In this document: positions 44,769-53,721 of the stretch, piece by piece | Layout of the letters: each line of letters opens with the position of its first letter | How positions within the stretch are numbered: the first letter of the stretch is position 1 | NCBI GenBank assembly: GCA_900319905.1 | Contig: ONQB01000007.1 | Location: 34,821 to 98,820 of the forward strand | Source of the DNA: an uncultured Prevotella sp. | GTDB taxonomy: Bacteria; Bacteroidota; Bacteroidia; Bacteroidales; Bacteroidaceae | Reading direction: 5' to 3' | Length of the DNA stretch: 64,000 bases | Translations under genes and position numbers: made by a program | Notes under the pieces: model-generated | Databases searched by the model: none | The model's input: only the letters and a program-made list of their open reading frames with translations | Told to the model about the DNA's origin: nothing

Positions 44769-45006
44769 CAAGATTTATTTCGCTATTTCAACTTTCCTCT
44801 AATCTTTTTCTAACCTAAATTATTCATGGAGATTATTTTTCACACGAAGATCCACGAATTAACCATGGATATCTCAAGGATATATTAATGTGTGGTCAAT
44901 TCTTGATAATTCAATGTTTAAAGTATTTATTCAGCGAATTGCAGACTGCGGAGCCAGTGGTATTTAGGCACACCCGATAAACCTGTGGACTTAGTTTTAT
45001 AACCAA

Positions 45007-45157
45007 AGGGGATGTATCAAAATTGGAGAAGTTCAGAAGTCTGGAAGTTCAAAAGTTCAGTCAAATGCATAAGTATCTGATAATAAGGTATCATTATAGT
45101 AATGACAGAACTTCTGGACTTCTGAACTCCCGGACTTCTCCAATTTTGATACACCCT
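45007..45157. repeat. Palindromic dispersed repeat, copy E
   Basis: A complete element: AGGGGATGTATCAAAATTGG at one end and CCAATTTTGATACACCCT at the other. Between them are GAAGTTCAGAAGTCTGGAAG and ACTTCTGGACTTCTGAACTC blocks around an A/T-rich centre. Same length and layout as copy A, opposite orientation of the centre. Confidence 0.85.
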
Positions 45158-45236
45158 CTTATTTCATGTAGAGGGCCTCGCCGTTATCCGGACGATGCTC
45201 ATGTGTCTATATAGTACTGATTTGTGTGGCAAAGCC

Positions 45237-45857
45237 TTAGAGAGCGACAGCTGTCTGCTTCTCCACTTCTTTCATGTCCACGGTGGGCTCGAAGCGGGCG
45301 ATGACCTGACCGTCACGGCCGATGAGGAACTTGGTGAAGTTCCACTGGATGTCGTCCTTCTTGCGAGGCTCTGGGTTGGCTTCGTTGTAGAGCTTCTCCA
45401 TGACAGCAGCCAGATTAGGCTCGTAGCCGCCTTCGCATGGCTTCTGGCTCTTCAGCCAGGTGTAAAGGGGCAGCTCGTTAGCGCCGTTGACGTCGCTCTT
45501 CTTGAACTGAGGGAAGTCAGCGCCAAACTTTAATGTGCAGAACTGCTTGATATCCTCGTCGCTGCCGGGAGCCTGATGGCCGAACTGGTTGCAAGGGACG
45601 TCGAGAATCTCCAGACCCTTGTCCTTGAGCCTGTGATACATCGCTTCCAAGTCCTCATATTGTGGTGTGAAGCCGCAGCCTGTGGCGGTGTTGACGATAA
45701 GGAGCACCTTGCCCTTATACTGTTCCAGACTCACTTCGTTGCCTTTCTTGTCCTTAAGACTGAAATCATAAACTGTCTTCATATTCTTTGTTGTGTTTTG
45801 AGCCATGCCGGTCATCACCAGGATGCACAGCACGGCAAGGGTTAATACTTTCTTCAT
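45237..45857 (-). CDS. Exported glutathione-peroxidase-family thiol peroxidase
   Basis: A 206-residue protein with a signal peptide (VLTLAVLCILVMTGMA), so it acts in the periplasm or outer membrane space. The peroxidatic Cys61 is in NTATGCGFTPQY, with Gln91 (CNQFGHQ) and Trp172-Asn173 (QWNFTKF) completing the tetrad. Cys107 in FCTLKFG is at the position of the resolving cysteine of thioredoxin-dependent members, so thioredoxin-type proteins rather than glutathione are the expected reductant. ATG 45857 is chosen to start the signal peptide. A TATCTTTG box ends 8 bases before the ATG, so the transcript could be nearly leaderless. Confidence 0.9.
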   Translation of the reverse strand: MKKVLTLAVLCILVMTGMAQNTTKNMKTVYDFSLKDKKGNEVSLEQYKGKVLLIVNTATGCGFTPQYEDLEAMYHRLKDKGLEILDVPCNQFGHQAPGSDEDIKQFCTLKFGADFPQFKKSDVNGANELPLYTWLKSQKPCEGGYEPNLAAVMEKLYNEANPEPRKKDDIQWNFTKFLIGRDGQVIARFEPTVDMKEVEKQTAVAL

Positions 45858-45924
45858 GTCGTCTGCAAAGATAAACAGAAGCCGTGAATCGAGCAAGTAA
45901 TTTTGTAATTTTTATATTTTTATC

Positions 45925-46320
45925 TTAAGGTTGCGCCTGTGTCGATGGACGTGGAGAAGGCGAAGTGACAGGGTTCTTGACATTGATGCCTATCATCTTT
46001 ACCTTGTCCTCAAACTCATCCTTGTTGCCCAATGCTCCTTTCTTGACACGGGCCCGGTAGTTGTAGATGGTGTTGACGCTGTAGTGCAGAAACTCTGCGA
46101 TCTTCGAACTGTCGTTGATGCCCAACCGGATGAGCGCAAAGATACGGAGGGAGGTGCTGAGCTGTCCGTCCTTTTCAACGACGAGCTGTGCATCGGGACG
46201 GAGCAGGGCGTTGATGTCGTCGACAAAATGCGGAAAGAGGTGGACGCTGGCACAAAGGGTTTTATTGGTTTTGGTTATAAAACTAGAACCACAGGGTTTA
46301 TCGGGTGCTCCGATATTTCC
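45925..46320 (-). pseudogene. C-terminal remnant of a DUF6377-type transcriptional regulator
   Basis: An open frame of 131 codons follows an in-frame stop at 46321-46323 and has no credible start. Its second half reads [22 protein letters not shown], then [20 protein letters not shown] and a DEFEDKV segment. This is the LuxR/DUF6377-like C-terminal helix-turn-helix of large membrane-bound Bacteroidetes regulators (TPR region, membrane segment, HTH). The TPR and membrane parts, normally several hundred residues, are absent. It sits upstream of the GH3 gene, a common position for such regulators. I judge it a 5'-deleted pseudogene. Confidence 0.7.
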
Positions 46321-46503
46321 TCAATAAGGCAGACTGCGACATACAAAAGGGCCTATGACGGTCATATTGCATTACATTTCGTCCACTATTTAAACATTTC
46401 TTATTTTCCATAACTTGCTGATTTTTAGCAAGCAATCAGATTTGTCCATCTAAAAACATCCACTTTTTAAGTTTATCGTGTTTCAGATGTAAAAAAAGTC
46501 ACT

Positions 46504-46511
46504 TAACTTTG
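46504..46511 (+). promoter_or_regulatory. -7 box of the GH3 gene
   Basis: TAACTTTG matches TAnnTTTG. The predicted leader to ATG 46596 is about 80 nt. The -33 element is not clear. Confidence 0.5.
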
Positions 46512-46595
46512 CGACAGAAATATGACGGGCTCAATCCGTCAGTATTGCGAAATCTACAACATAACAAATAAACCAATCATCAAAACCAAAGGAAC

Positions 46596-48836
46596 ATGAA
46601 AAAAAACAGAATCCTATTGATGACGACAGCGCTGTTGGCCTCGCAAGTCATGTGGGCGCAACAGCCACTTTACCTCGACGGCAGTCAGCCGATTGAGATA
46701 CGCGTGGAAGATGCGCTTCAGCGCATGACACTCGATGAGAAGATTGCCGTGATTCATGCACAGAGCAAGTTCTCCTCCCCCGGCGTCAAGCGGCTGGGCC
46801 TTCCCGATTTCTGGACCGACGACGGTCCTCATGGCGTGCGTCCCGACGTGCTGTGGGACGAGTGGGAGCAGGCCGGACAGACCAATGACTCGTGCGTGGC
46901 CTTTCCTGCGCTCACCTGTCTGGCAGCCACCTGGAACCCGACGCTGTCGCGCCTCTATGGAAAAAGTCTGGGCGAGGAAGCCCTCTACCGTGGTAAGGAC
47001 ATGATCCTCGGACCGGGTGTCAACATCTACCGCACGCCACTCGGCGGCCGCAACTTTGAGTACCTCGGTGAGGACCCTTACCTCTCTTCCACAATGGTAG
47101 TGCCTTATATCCAGGGACTGCAGAGCAACGGCGTGGCAGCCTGCGTGAAGCACTTCGCACTGAACAACGATGAGGAATATCGCCATCAGGTCAACGTCAT
47201 TGTTAGTGACCGTGCCCTGCACGAGATCTATCTTCCGGCCTTCTATGCGGCTGTCACACAAGGACACGTATGGGGCGTGATGGGCGCTTACAACCTCTAC
47301 CAAAACCAGCACAACTGCTACAATGAGAAACTCGTCAACCAGATACTGAAAGGTGACTGGAAGTTCGACGGTGTGCTGGTGAGCGACTGGGGTGGTGCCC
47401 ACGACACCGAACAGGCTATCAGAGGCGGACTCGACATGGAGTTCGGATCATGGACCAATGGTCTGAGTCTGGGGGCGAGCAATGCCTATGACAACTATTA
47501 CCTTGCGCTGCCTTACAAGCGTCTTATCCAAGAAGGAAAATACACCACGAAGGAGCTGGACGAAAAGGTACGACGCGTGCTTCGGTTGTTCTTTCGTACC
47601 ACCATGGCACCAAAGAAGAATCATGGCTTCCTTTGTTCGGAGAGCCATTATGCCGCTGCCCGCAAGATTGCTGACGAGGGCATTGTATTGTTGCAGAACC
47701 AACGCGACGTGTTGCCGCTCAACTTACAGAAAGCCAAGACGGTGCTCGTCGTGGGTGAGAATGCCATCAAGATGATGACCGTGGGCGGTGGCTCCTCTTC
47801 GCTCAAGGCGCAAAGAGAAATCTCGCCGCTCCAGGGTCTGAAGCAGGCGCTGGCCCAGGCTGCTCCCAGCATCCAAGTGGATTATGAGCGTGGCTATGTG
47901 GGCGACACAACGGGCAACTACAATGGTGTGACCACCGGACAGGACCTCCGTGACAGCCGCTCGCAACAGCAGCTCATCGCTGATGCTGTCAGCAAAGCGC
48001 GAAAGGCCGACTACGTGATTGTCTTTGGCGGTCTCAACAAGAGCGACTACCAAGACTGTGAAGGCCACGACAGAAAGCAGTATGAACTGCCCTATCAACA
48101 GGATGAACTCGTTGAGGCTTTGGCGAAGGTAAACAAGAACATGGTTTATGTCAACATCTCAGGCAATGCCGTTGCCATGCCTTGGCGCGACAAGGTACCT
48201 GCCATTGTGCAGGGATGGTTTATTGGCAGTGAGGCAGGTGAGGCATTGGCCGACGTGCTCACAGGTAAGGTCAATCCCTCTGGCAAACTGCCATTCACTT
48301 GGCCGGCCAGCCTGGAGGATGTGGGCGCCCATGCCCTCAAGGCCTACCCAGGCACGTGGCGTGCTGACCATAAGATTATCGACGAGGAATACAAGGAAGG
48401 AATCTACGTTGGCTACCGATGGGCCGACGCCCATCACACGCAGCCGCTCTTCGCCTTCGGCCATGGTCTGAGCTATACCACCTTCCGCCTTTCCAACCTG
48501 CGCTTCTCTGCTCCGTCGCTTACAGGTGATGACTCGCTGACGGTCACGGTCAACGTGAGAAACACTGGCAACCGTGCAGGAGCAGAGACCGTACAGCTCT
48601 ATCTCCACGACGACAAGTGCAGCGTTGACCGGCCGGTGAAGGAACTGAAAGGCTTCACGAAGGTTTTCCTGCAGCCAGGTGAGAGCAAGGACGTGAGCAT
48701 CGTCATCGGCCGTCAGGCGCTGAGCTTCTATGATGAGAAGCAAGGTGCGTGGAAGGCGGAGCCCGGTACGTTCACGGCACTCGTTGGTAATGCCTCGGAT
48801 AATATTACGTTGAAGAAATCATTTGCTTTAAAGTAA
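46596..48836 (+). CDS. Exported GH3 beta-glycosidase
   Basis: A 746-residue periplasmic or surface enzyme (signal peptide ILLMTTALLASQVMWA) of the beta-glucosidase/beta-xylosidase family. The TIM barrel (about 35-330) carries KHFALNN and the nucleophile Asp264 in LVSDWGG. The alpha/beta-sandwich domain (about 360-590) includes VLVVGENA and GGLNKSDYQDCEGHDR, the latter a likely acid/base loop. The C-terminal fibronectin-III-like domain (about 640-740) ends VGNASDNI. No T9SS tail is present. The substrate is not decided by sequence. It stands between a broken regulator gene and a broken GH3 paralogue. Confidence 0.93.
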   Translation: MKKNRILLMTTALLASQVMWAQQPLYLDGSQPIEIRVEDALQRMTLDEKIAVIHAQSKFSSPGVKRLGLPDFWTDDGPHGVRPDVLWDEWEQAGQTNDSCVAFPALTCLAATWNPTLSRLYGKSLGEEALYRGKDMILGPGVNIYRTPLGGRNFEYLGEDPYLSSTMVVPYIQGLQSNGVAACVKHFALNNDEEYRHQVNVIVSDRALHEIYLPAFYAAVTQGHVWGVMGAYNLYQNQHNCYNEKLVNQILKGDWKFDGVLVSDWGGAHDTEQAIRGGLDMEFGSWTNGLSLGASNAYDNYYLALPYKRLIQEGKYTTKELDEKVRRVLRLFFRTTMAPKKNHGFLCSESHYAAARKIADEGIVLLQNQRDVLPLNLQKAKTVLVVGENAIKMMTVGGGSSSLKAQREISPLQGLKQALAQAAPSIQVDYERGYVGDTTGNYNGVTTGQDLRDSRSQQQLIADAVSKARKADYVIVFGGLNKSDYQDCEGHDRKQYELPYQQDELVEALAKVNKNMVYVNISGNAVAMPWRDKVPAIVQGWFIGSEAGEALADVLTGKVNPSGKLPFTWPASLEDVGAHALKAYPGTWRADHKIIDEEYKEGIYVGYRWADAHHTQPLFAFGHGLSYTTFRLSNLRFSAPSLTGDDSLTVTVNVRNTGNRAGAETVQLYLHDDKCSVDRPVKELKGFTKVFLQPGESKDVSIVIGRQALSFYDEKQGAWKAEPGTFTALVGNASDNITLKKSFALK

Positions 48837-48844
48837 GGGTAACA

Positions 48845-48876
48845 GCGAAAAGGCGGTTCTCCTTGGCCGCCTTCGC
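48845..48876 (+). terminator. GC hairpin after the GH3 gene
   Basis: GCGAA and AGGCGG pair with CCGCC and TTCGC with one bulged base. It begins 8 bases after the GH3 stop; the following sequence is C-rich rather than T-rich, so it may be a processing stem rather than an intrinsic terminator. Confidence 0.35.
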
Positions 48877-48926
48877 CCCTCCCTTGCGATGACTATCAAA
48901 GTAAGAAGCATATGTATACTATCACA

Positions 48927-49669
48927 ATGAGAAAACTCTTAGTTGTATTCTCCCTGTGCCTGTTGGCATTGACATGTCATGCCGACAACGCCATGGATAC
49001 ATATATCTCTCAGCTCATGAGCCGTATGACGCTCGAAGAGAAGATTGGACAGCTCAATTTGTTGCCCGGTGGCGACATTGTTACGGGCAAGGAAATGGAC
49101 AGCCCCTTGGCGCAGTTGGCTAAGGATGGCTCAGATGAGGCTGTTGCGTCAGCTCTACGCCATGGGCAAACCCGTCGTGCTGTTGAACTTTGCCGGCCGT
49201 CCCACCATCCTGACGTGGGAGAGCAAACATTGTCAGGCCATCCTTAATGTATGGTTTGGCGGTTCTGAGGCTGCTGACGCCATCTGCGATGTGCTATTCG
49301 GCGACAAGATACCTACTGGCCGCCTTGTCACGACCATGCCGCAGTGCATGGGACAAATACCGATCTATTACAACCATCTCAATACGGGACGGCCTGTGCG
49401 TGAGGGTGCGAAGAAATACTATAAGTATCAGAGCAACTACATCGACGTGCGCAACGATCCGCTCTATCCCTTTGGCTATGGCCTGAGCTATACCACTTTC
49501 CGTTATAGTGGTCTTGAGTTGAGTACAAAGCACCTCGACCGCGATGGTAAGGTCACAGCATCGGTGATGGTGACCAACACAGGGCGGCACCTACACCATC
49601 ATGGTTGGGCCTAATAGCAGCGACGGCAGTCAACTGAAGACCAGCTTGCAGTTGACCGCAATGTATTAG
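48927..49669 (+). pseudogene. GH3 beta-glucosidase pseudogene with two internal deletions
   Basis: The start is intact: signal peptide then MSRMTLEEKIGQLNLLPGGD, the normal N-terminus of a BglX-like enzyme. Near 49135-49150 the frame shifts and the sequence jumps to GKPVVLLNFAGRP, LNVWFGGSEAADAICDVLFG and PFGYGLSYTTF, which belong after about residue 500 of the family. Roughly 450 codons, including the nucleophile, are missing. A second break after VMVTNTG skips most of the Fn3-like domain; the true C-terminus resumes in another frame at 49583 (GGTYTIMVGPNSSDGSQ) and ends at TAG 49669. The pieces remain in order, so the gene was deleted in place. It is not a copy of the preceding GH3 gene. 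Confidence 0.88.
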
Positions 49670-49701
49670 AGGACCCACAGGAATCCTAAAACTACAAATA
49701 A

Positions 49702-49814
49702 CTCAAGTTTCGGAAGTGAAGTAATTCCTTGCAGGGGCGGCCCTTGTGGCCGTCCGCAACCTTTCCTTGGAAAAGTTATTTTTTGGTTGCGGAAATATAC
49801 TTCCGAGACTTGAG
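49702..49814. repeat. Nested palindrome
   Basis: CTCAAGTTTCGGAAGT (49702-49717) and ACTTCCGAGACTTGAG (49799-49814) pair at 15 of 16 positions. Inside lie CCGCAACC / GGTTGCGG and GGGCGGCC / GGCCGTCC arms. No coding frame fits. It follows the GH3 pseudogene. Confidence 0.65.
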
Positions 49815-49845
49815 CAAATAATCAAATAGCAGTCGCTTTGCAGGA

Positions 49846-49892
49846 GCCGGTCTTGCGCTGGGTACTTTGTCAGCACCCTTCACAAGACCGGC
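49846..49892. repeat. Inverted repeat with 10-bp perfect arms
   Basis: GCCGGTCTTG (49846-49855) and CAAGACCGGC (49883-49892), with an inner GCTG/CAGC stem, flanked by CTTTGCAGGA and CCTTTGCA. It resembles the CTTTGCAGGGGCCGG hairpin at 4850, so this may be a third repeat type. No gene is visible between 49670 and 50125. Confidence 0.55.
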
Positions 49893-49976
49893 CTTTGCAT
49901 GCGTCAGAGTTGACAAGAAGGAAGTTATTAGTTTGCAAAACTTGAATTAATAATACTTGGTTCCCAAATGCTTTTG

Positions 49977-50019
49977 CATATGACTGGACTTCCTTACTTC
50001 TGAACTCCCGAACTTCTGA
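49977..50019. repeat. Palindromic dispersed repeat, copy F (partial)
   Basis: Only one arm is present: GACTGGACTTCCTTACTTCT then GAACTCCCGAACTTCTGA, matching the inner blocks of copies A and E. The outer ends are lost. Confidence 0.6.
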
Positions 50020-50125
50020 AACGTCTCTTTCCGAAGTTTATATACTCTTTGATTCTTTGATAATGGGCTCTTATGGTCCCATCATCTTTGTCTTACTTAG
50101 TAAAATAGAGGCTTAGCCCTTTGGC

Positions 50126-51007
50126 TTATTTCACCCGATCGATGAGTTTCTGCGGCAGACGGGGCATGGCACCTTGTTGCGTGCAGACGTAGGCACTGAC
50201 CTCTACGGCCAGGCGGTGGGCATCGGCAAGGGGCATACCGGAGAGTATGGCGGCGGCAAAGCTACCAGTGAAACTGTCGCCTGCGCCAACGGTGTCGACC
50301 ACATCCACGTGGGGCGTCGGCTGGAAGCTCTTCTCTGCCGGGGCAAAGACGTAGCTGCCATTGGTGCCACAAGTGAGGACGAGCATCTTCAGGTTGTACT
50401 TGCCAAGGATGAGCCAGCATTTGTTCTCCATGTCAAGGCCAGGATAGTTGAAGAGACGGCCGATGGTGACGAGCTCCTCGTCGTTGATCTTCAGGATGTC
50501 GCACTTACGGAGAGAGTCCTGGATGATCTCTTTGGTATAGAAGTTCTGTCGAAGATTGATGTCGAAGATCTTGAGACTGTCGTTCGGCATGGCATCGATG
50601 AAACGGTTGATAGTCGTGCGCGACACTTCACTGCGCTGTGCCAGTGAACCGAAGCAGACGCAGTCGGTGCGCTTGGCCAGTGTTTCCACCTCTGGAGTGA
50701 AGGGAATGTTGTCCCATGCTACTCCCTGCTTGATGTCGTAGGTAGGTACGCCCTGTTGGTCGAGTGTCACCTGCACGGTGCCCGTGGGATAGGCCACACG
50801 TGGCATGATGTAACGCAGTTGTTTCTCGTCGAATTCCTTTACGGTCTGGTCGCCTAAGGCATCATTGCCGAGGGCACTTACGGCATAAGCTTCGAATCCG
50901 AACTGACTGGTGTGATAAGCAAAATTGGCTGGGGCACCACCCAGCTTGCTGCCATTAGGCAGGCAATCCCATAGGGCCTCACCGAGACCAACGATTGTTT
51001 TGTTCAT
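50126..51007 (-). CDS. Fructokinase-like PfkB carbohydrate kinase
   Basis: A 293-residue cytoplasmic kinase. The N-terminus GLGEALWDCLPNG followed by KLGGAPANFAYH is the fructokinase form of the PfkB signature 1. FDINLRQNFY lines the sugar site, and the C-terminal signature VDTVGAGDSFTGSF holds the catalytic Asp. It probably converts fructose to fructose-6-phosphate. It starts 24 bases after the stop of a sugar permease in the same direction, an arrangement also seen in the Bacteroides fructan locus. No fructan hydrolase is in this window. Confidence 0.88.
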   Translation of the reverse strand: MNKTIVGLGEALWDCLPNGSKLGGAPANFAYHTSQFGFEAYAVSALGNDALGDQTVKEFDEKQLRYIMPRVAYPTGTVQVTLDQQGVPTYDIKQGVAWDNIPFTPEVETLAKRTDCVCFGSLAQRSEVSRTTINRFIDAMPNDSLKIFDINLRQNFYTKEIIQDSLRKCDILKINDEELVTIGRLFNYPGLDMENKCWLILGKYNLKMLVLTCGTNGSYVFAPAEKSFQPTPHVDVVDTVGAGDSFTGSFAAAILSGMPLADAHRLAVEVSAYVCTQQGAMPRLPQKLIDRVK

Positions 51008-51031
51008 AGTTATGCAGAAATAAAAAGAGGA

Positions 51032-52207
51032 TTATTTGATACTTTTGATATATGTGAAGAGGTAAGCCACGCCAATGGCCATGACGATGACGGCACCTGC
51101 TTGTCCTATGGCGTCGCTGGCGAAGCCCATGATGAGTGGAAACACCGTGCCGCCAAAGAGTCCCATGATCATCAGTCCGCTCACCTCATTCTGATTCTCG
51201 GGCACGCTTTGGAGAGCTTGCGAGAAGATTAGGGAGAAAACGTTGCTGTTGCCATAGCCCACGAGTGCGATGGCGATATAGAGCACGGCTTTGCTTGTAC
51301 CTATGAAGAGACCTATCATTGACAAGGCCATCATCGTGATGGAGATGATGAAGAACAGACGGTTGTTGACCACGCGGAGGATGAACGAACCTGTGAAGCA
51401 ACCCAACGTACGGAAAATGAAATAAAGGGAGGTGGCGAAGGCAGCCTCGTCGAGGGTATCGCCAAGGCGCTCCATGAGAATCTTGGGAGCTGTGGTGTTG
51501 GTACCTACATCGATGCCCACATGACACATGATGCCAAGGAAGCTAAGCAGTACGATGGGTTTGCCCAACAGACGGAAGCTGGTGGCAAACTGATGACCCA
51601 CGGTGGGGGCTTTGCCCTCTGCGTAAACATGTTTCGGTTCGTCGATTGGGGTAGTCAACAGAAAGAGTGAGGCGGCAATGCCAATCACCATATAGATGGA
51701 GAAGAGCACGCGCCAACCATAGCCGAAAGTGGGGATGGCCTGGGTGGAGCCCCACATGGCGATGTAAGGTGCCATGAACGAGGCGATGGCTTTGACAAAC
51801 TGTCCGAAGGTGAGCGTGGCTGCCAGATGACCCTTTACCACTGAGGCGACCAGCGGATTGAGCGAGGTCTGCATCAGTGCGTTGCCGATGCCAAGAAGGG
51901 AGAAACTGACCAGCATGAGCCCGAAACTTTCACCGAAGAGGGGCAACAGCAGCGAGACGATGGTAACCACCAAGGATAGCAGTACCGTGCGCTTGCGCCC
52001 GATGCGGTTCATCAGTACGCCTGTTGGCACTGAGAAGATGAGAAACCAGAAGAAAACCAGCGATGGGAAGATGTTGGCCGTGGCATCATTGAGATGGAGG
52101 TCGGCTTTGACATAGTTGGATGCAATGCCAACCAGATCGACAAATCCCATGGCGAAGAAACAGAACATGACGCTGACGATGGCCAGCTGATTGGCTTTAT
52201 TGCTCAT
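51032..52207 (-). CDS. MFS sugar permease (FHS/fucose-permease type)
   Basis: A 391-residue inner-membrane protein with about 12 hydrophobic segments. MNRIGRKRTVLL is the MFS loop 2-3 motif, and FFAMGFVDLVGIASNYVKAD and GIGNALMQTSLNPLVA resemble FHS-family sugar:proton symporters. Pairing with fructokinase suggests fructose or a related hexose as substrate (inference). ATG 52207 is chosen; the longer frame adds an unrelated Lys-rich stretch. It heads the two-gene operon, with TAACTTTG 37 bases upstream. Confidence 0.87.
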   Translation of the reverse strand: MSNKANQLAIVSVMFCFFAMGFVDLVGIASNYVKADLHLNDATANIFPSLVFFWFLIFSVPTGVLMNRIGRKRTVLLSLVVTIVSLLLPLFGESFGLMLVSFSLLGIGNALMQTSLNPLVASVVKGHLAATLTFGQFVKAIASFMAPYIAMWGSTQAIPTFGYGWRVLFSIYMVIGIAASLFLLTTPIDEPKHVYAEGKAPTVGHQFATSFRLLGKPIVLLSFLGIMCHVGIDVGTNTTAPKILMERLGDTLDEAAFATSLYFIFRTLGCFTGSFILRVVNNRLFFIISITMMALSMIGLFIGTSKAVLYIAIALVGYGNSNVFSLIFSQALQSVPENQNEVSGLMIMGLFGGTVFPLIMGFASDAIGQAGAVIVMAIGVAYLFTYIKSIK

Positions 52208-52243
52208 AACGTTTTTAGTTTTTGATTTGACTTTTTCTATGCG

Positions 52244-52251
52244 CAAAGTTA
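52244..52251 (-). promoter_or_regulatory. -7 box of the permease-fructokinase operon
   Basis: TAACTTTG on the minus strand. The predicted leader is about 30 nt. The -33 element is weak. Confidence 0.5.
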
Positions 52252-52314
52252 GGAATAAAATCAGCAACTTGGCATCAATATTCCGTTAAAACCTTGCGCA
52301 ATTTGTTCCATGAA

Positions 52315-53397
52315 TTATTGTTTACTGTTTTGTGACAACTTAAACAGTGTTCCCATCGGGCAGACGAAGCGGCAATAGGGGCGCATGACTACTGTTGAGA
52401 GCAGGATAAACACTACGGCTATGACGATGGCGGCCCACGAAGCTGACTCAACGATAAAGGCAGAGAAAGGCTCGTCGTCGATCCATCCGAACCATGCGCC
52501 GCTCCACAGACAGACCATGAGCACTGCCCACAGCAGTTGGCGGACAATGTTCAGACGGTGCACCGTTGTGGCTTTCATCTTCACCTTGAAACCGACACAG
52601 CGGCCTACCAGTTCCTGCAGACTGCCATAGGGACAGACATGAGTGCAGTAATACGACTTCTTGCCAAACAATGGATAGACAAAGGCCACTATCAGCAGGA
52701 TGGTGGCTACAGGGAAGGCTATGACATTGATGCCGTTGGACATAAATCCGATGAGTGAGGTATACGACATCATGCTGCCGCACCAGAATCCCAGAACGCC
52801 CACATTGAGCAGCTGCTGTACTGTGCGGTAGCGTCGGTTCTTATAAAACAATGGTATGATGGCCGCCATGAGTGCCACGGCCAGGCCTGCTATGGCTTTG
52901 GCACTGACATCGAACTGACTGTACCAGTGCTTCTCGGCCGTGGTCTTTGCGGCATAGGCCAGTCCACGTTGCATATTGCCGATGATGGCCTTGGAAGAGA
53001 ACGTTGCGCCTGATGCGGCATCCACTTTCATCGTAGCGGCTTCCTCCACCTTCTTGCCTTTCCATTTGGCAAACAGTGTCTTGGCATGGTCGAAAAACTC
53101 CGGTGTCTCAGTATTGGGAAGAGCCTTGATGTCGGACACCCTTCCGTCCTTGATAAAGATCTCCAACGGAACGTTGCCGCCATAGCCCGTGATGTCCTTT
53201 CCTAAAGAAGTGGTGTTGATGACGATGGTGCCGTCAGATGCCACCCGCATGGTGTCGTTGCCAACGGTCTGTGTGGTCTTCTTCGACTCAGAGAAATTGT
53301 GGCCGAGTAACTTGCCGTCACGGCGCACCGATACTGCTGTCACCATCAGGAAACAGATGATCAGACAGACTATTTGTTTGATTTTCTTATGCTTCAT
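52315..53397 (-). CDS. Membrane FMN-binding and 4Fe-4S protein (NosR/NapH-like fusion)
   Basis: A 360-residue inner-membrane redox protein. After an N-terminal anchor (IVCLIICFLMVTAVSV) comes a periplasmic FMN-binding domain (about 50-150) with DAASGATFSS. Thr132 in SGAT is where NqrC/RnfG/NosR proteins attach FMN covalently. Several membrane segments follow (about 165-335). Two CxxxCP clusters, Cys251/Cys255 (CTHVCPYGSL) and Cys342/Cys346 (CRFVCPMGTL), look like NapH/NosR iron-sulfur ligands. It probably passes electrons across the membrane. No nos, nap or rnf gene is adjacent, so the partner is unknown. It is monocistronic as far as can be seen, and shorter than NosR (about 700 aa). Confidence 0.82.
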   Translation of the reverse strand: MKHKKIKQIVCLIICFLMVTAVSVRRDGKLLGHNFSESKKTTQTVGNDTMRVASDGTIVINTTSLGKDITGYGGNVPLEIFIKDGRVSDIKALPNTETPEFFDHAKTLFAKWKGKKVEEAATMKVDAASGATFSSKAIIGNMQRGLAYAAKTTAEKHWYSQFDVSAKAIAGLAVALMAAIIPLFYKNRRYRTVQQLLNVGVLGFWCGSMMSYTSLIGFMSNGINVIAFPVATILLIVAFVYPLFGKKSYYCTHVCPYGSLQELVGRCVGFKVKMKATTVHRLNIVRQLLWAVLMVCLWSGAWFGWIDDEPFSAFIVESASWAAIVIAVVFILLSTVVMRPYCRFVCPMGTLFKLSQNSKQ

Positions 53398-53700
53398 GTG
53401 TTTATATATCGAAATGAATGACTAATACTTCTTCTTGAAGCTGAACGATTGCATGCAAAATTAAACGTTTTTCCGGTATTTCACTTTATTGAAAGGACAT
53501 TTATGACTTTTCTTAACATCCTTTGTTTTCGTCACTTTGTTGAGAAAATTCTATAACTCTCTTATAATCATTGTTTGTGTGCTTCGATGTGGGCGCCCTG
53601 ACTCCCAATAGATGGAAAAATAGTCAAAGCCCGTCTATGACGAAACTTGCTTTGGCATAAAATTGTGCCCGGACTGTCAACGAGCGTTAATTTTCTCCTG
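53398..53700. other. Intergenic stretch, nothing recognised
   Basis: Between the divergent FMN protein and blaI-like genes. It is A/T-rich, with no repeat family member, hairpin with T-tract or convincing small gene seen before the half-site cluster at 53722. Confidence 0.5.
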
Positions 53701-53721
53701 TTCGGATTAATAAATGCTAAG

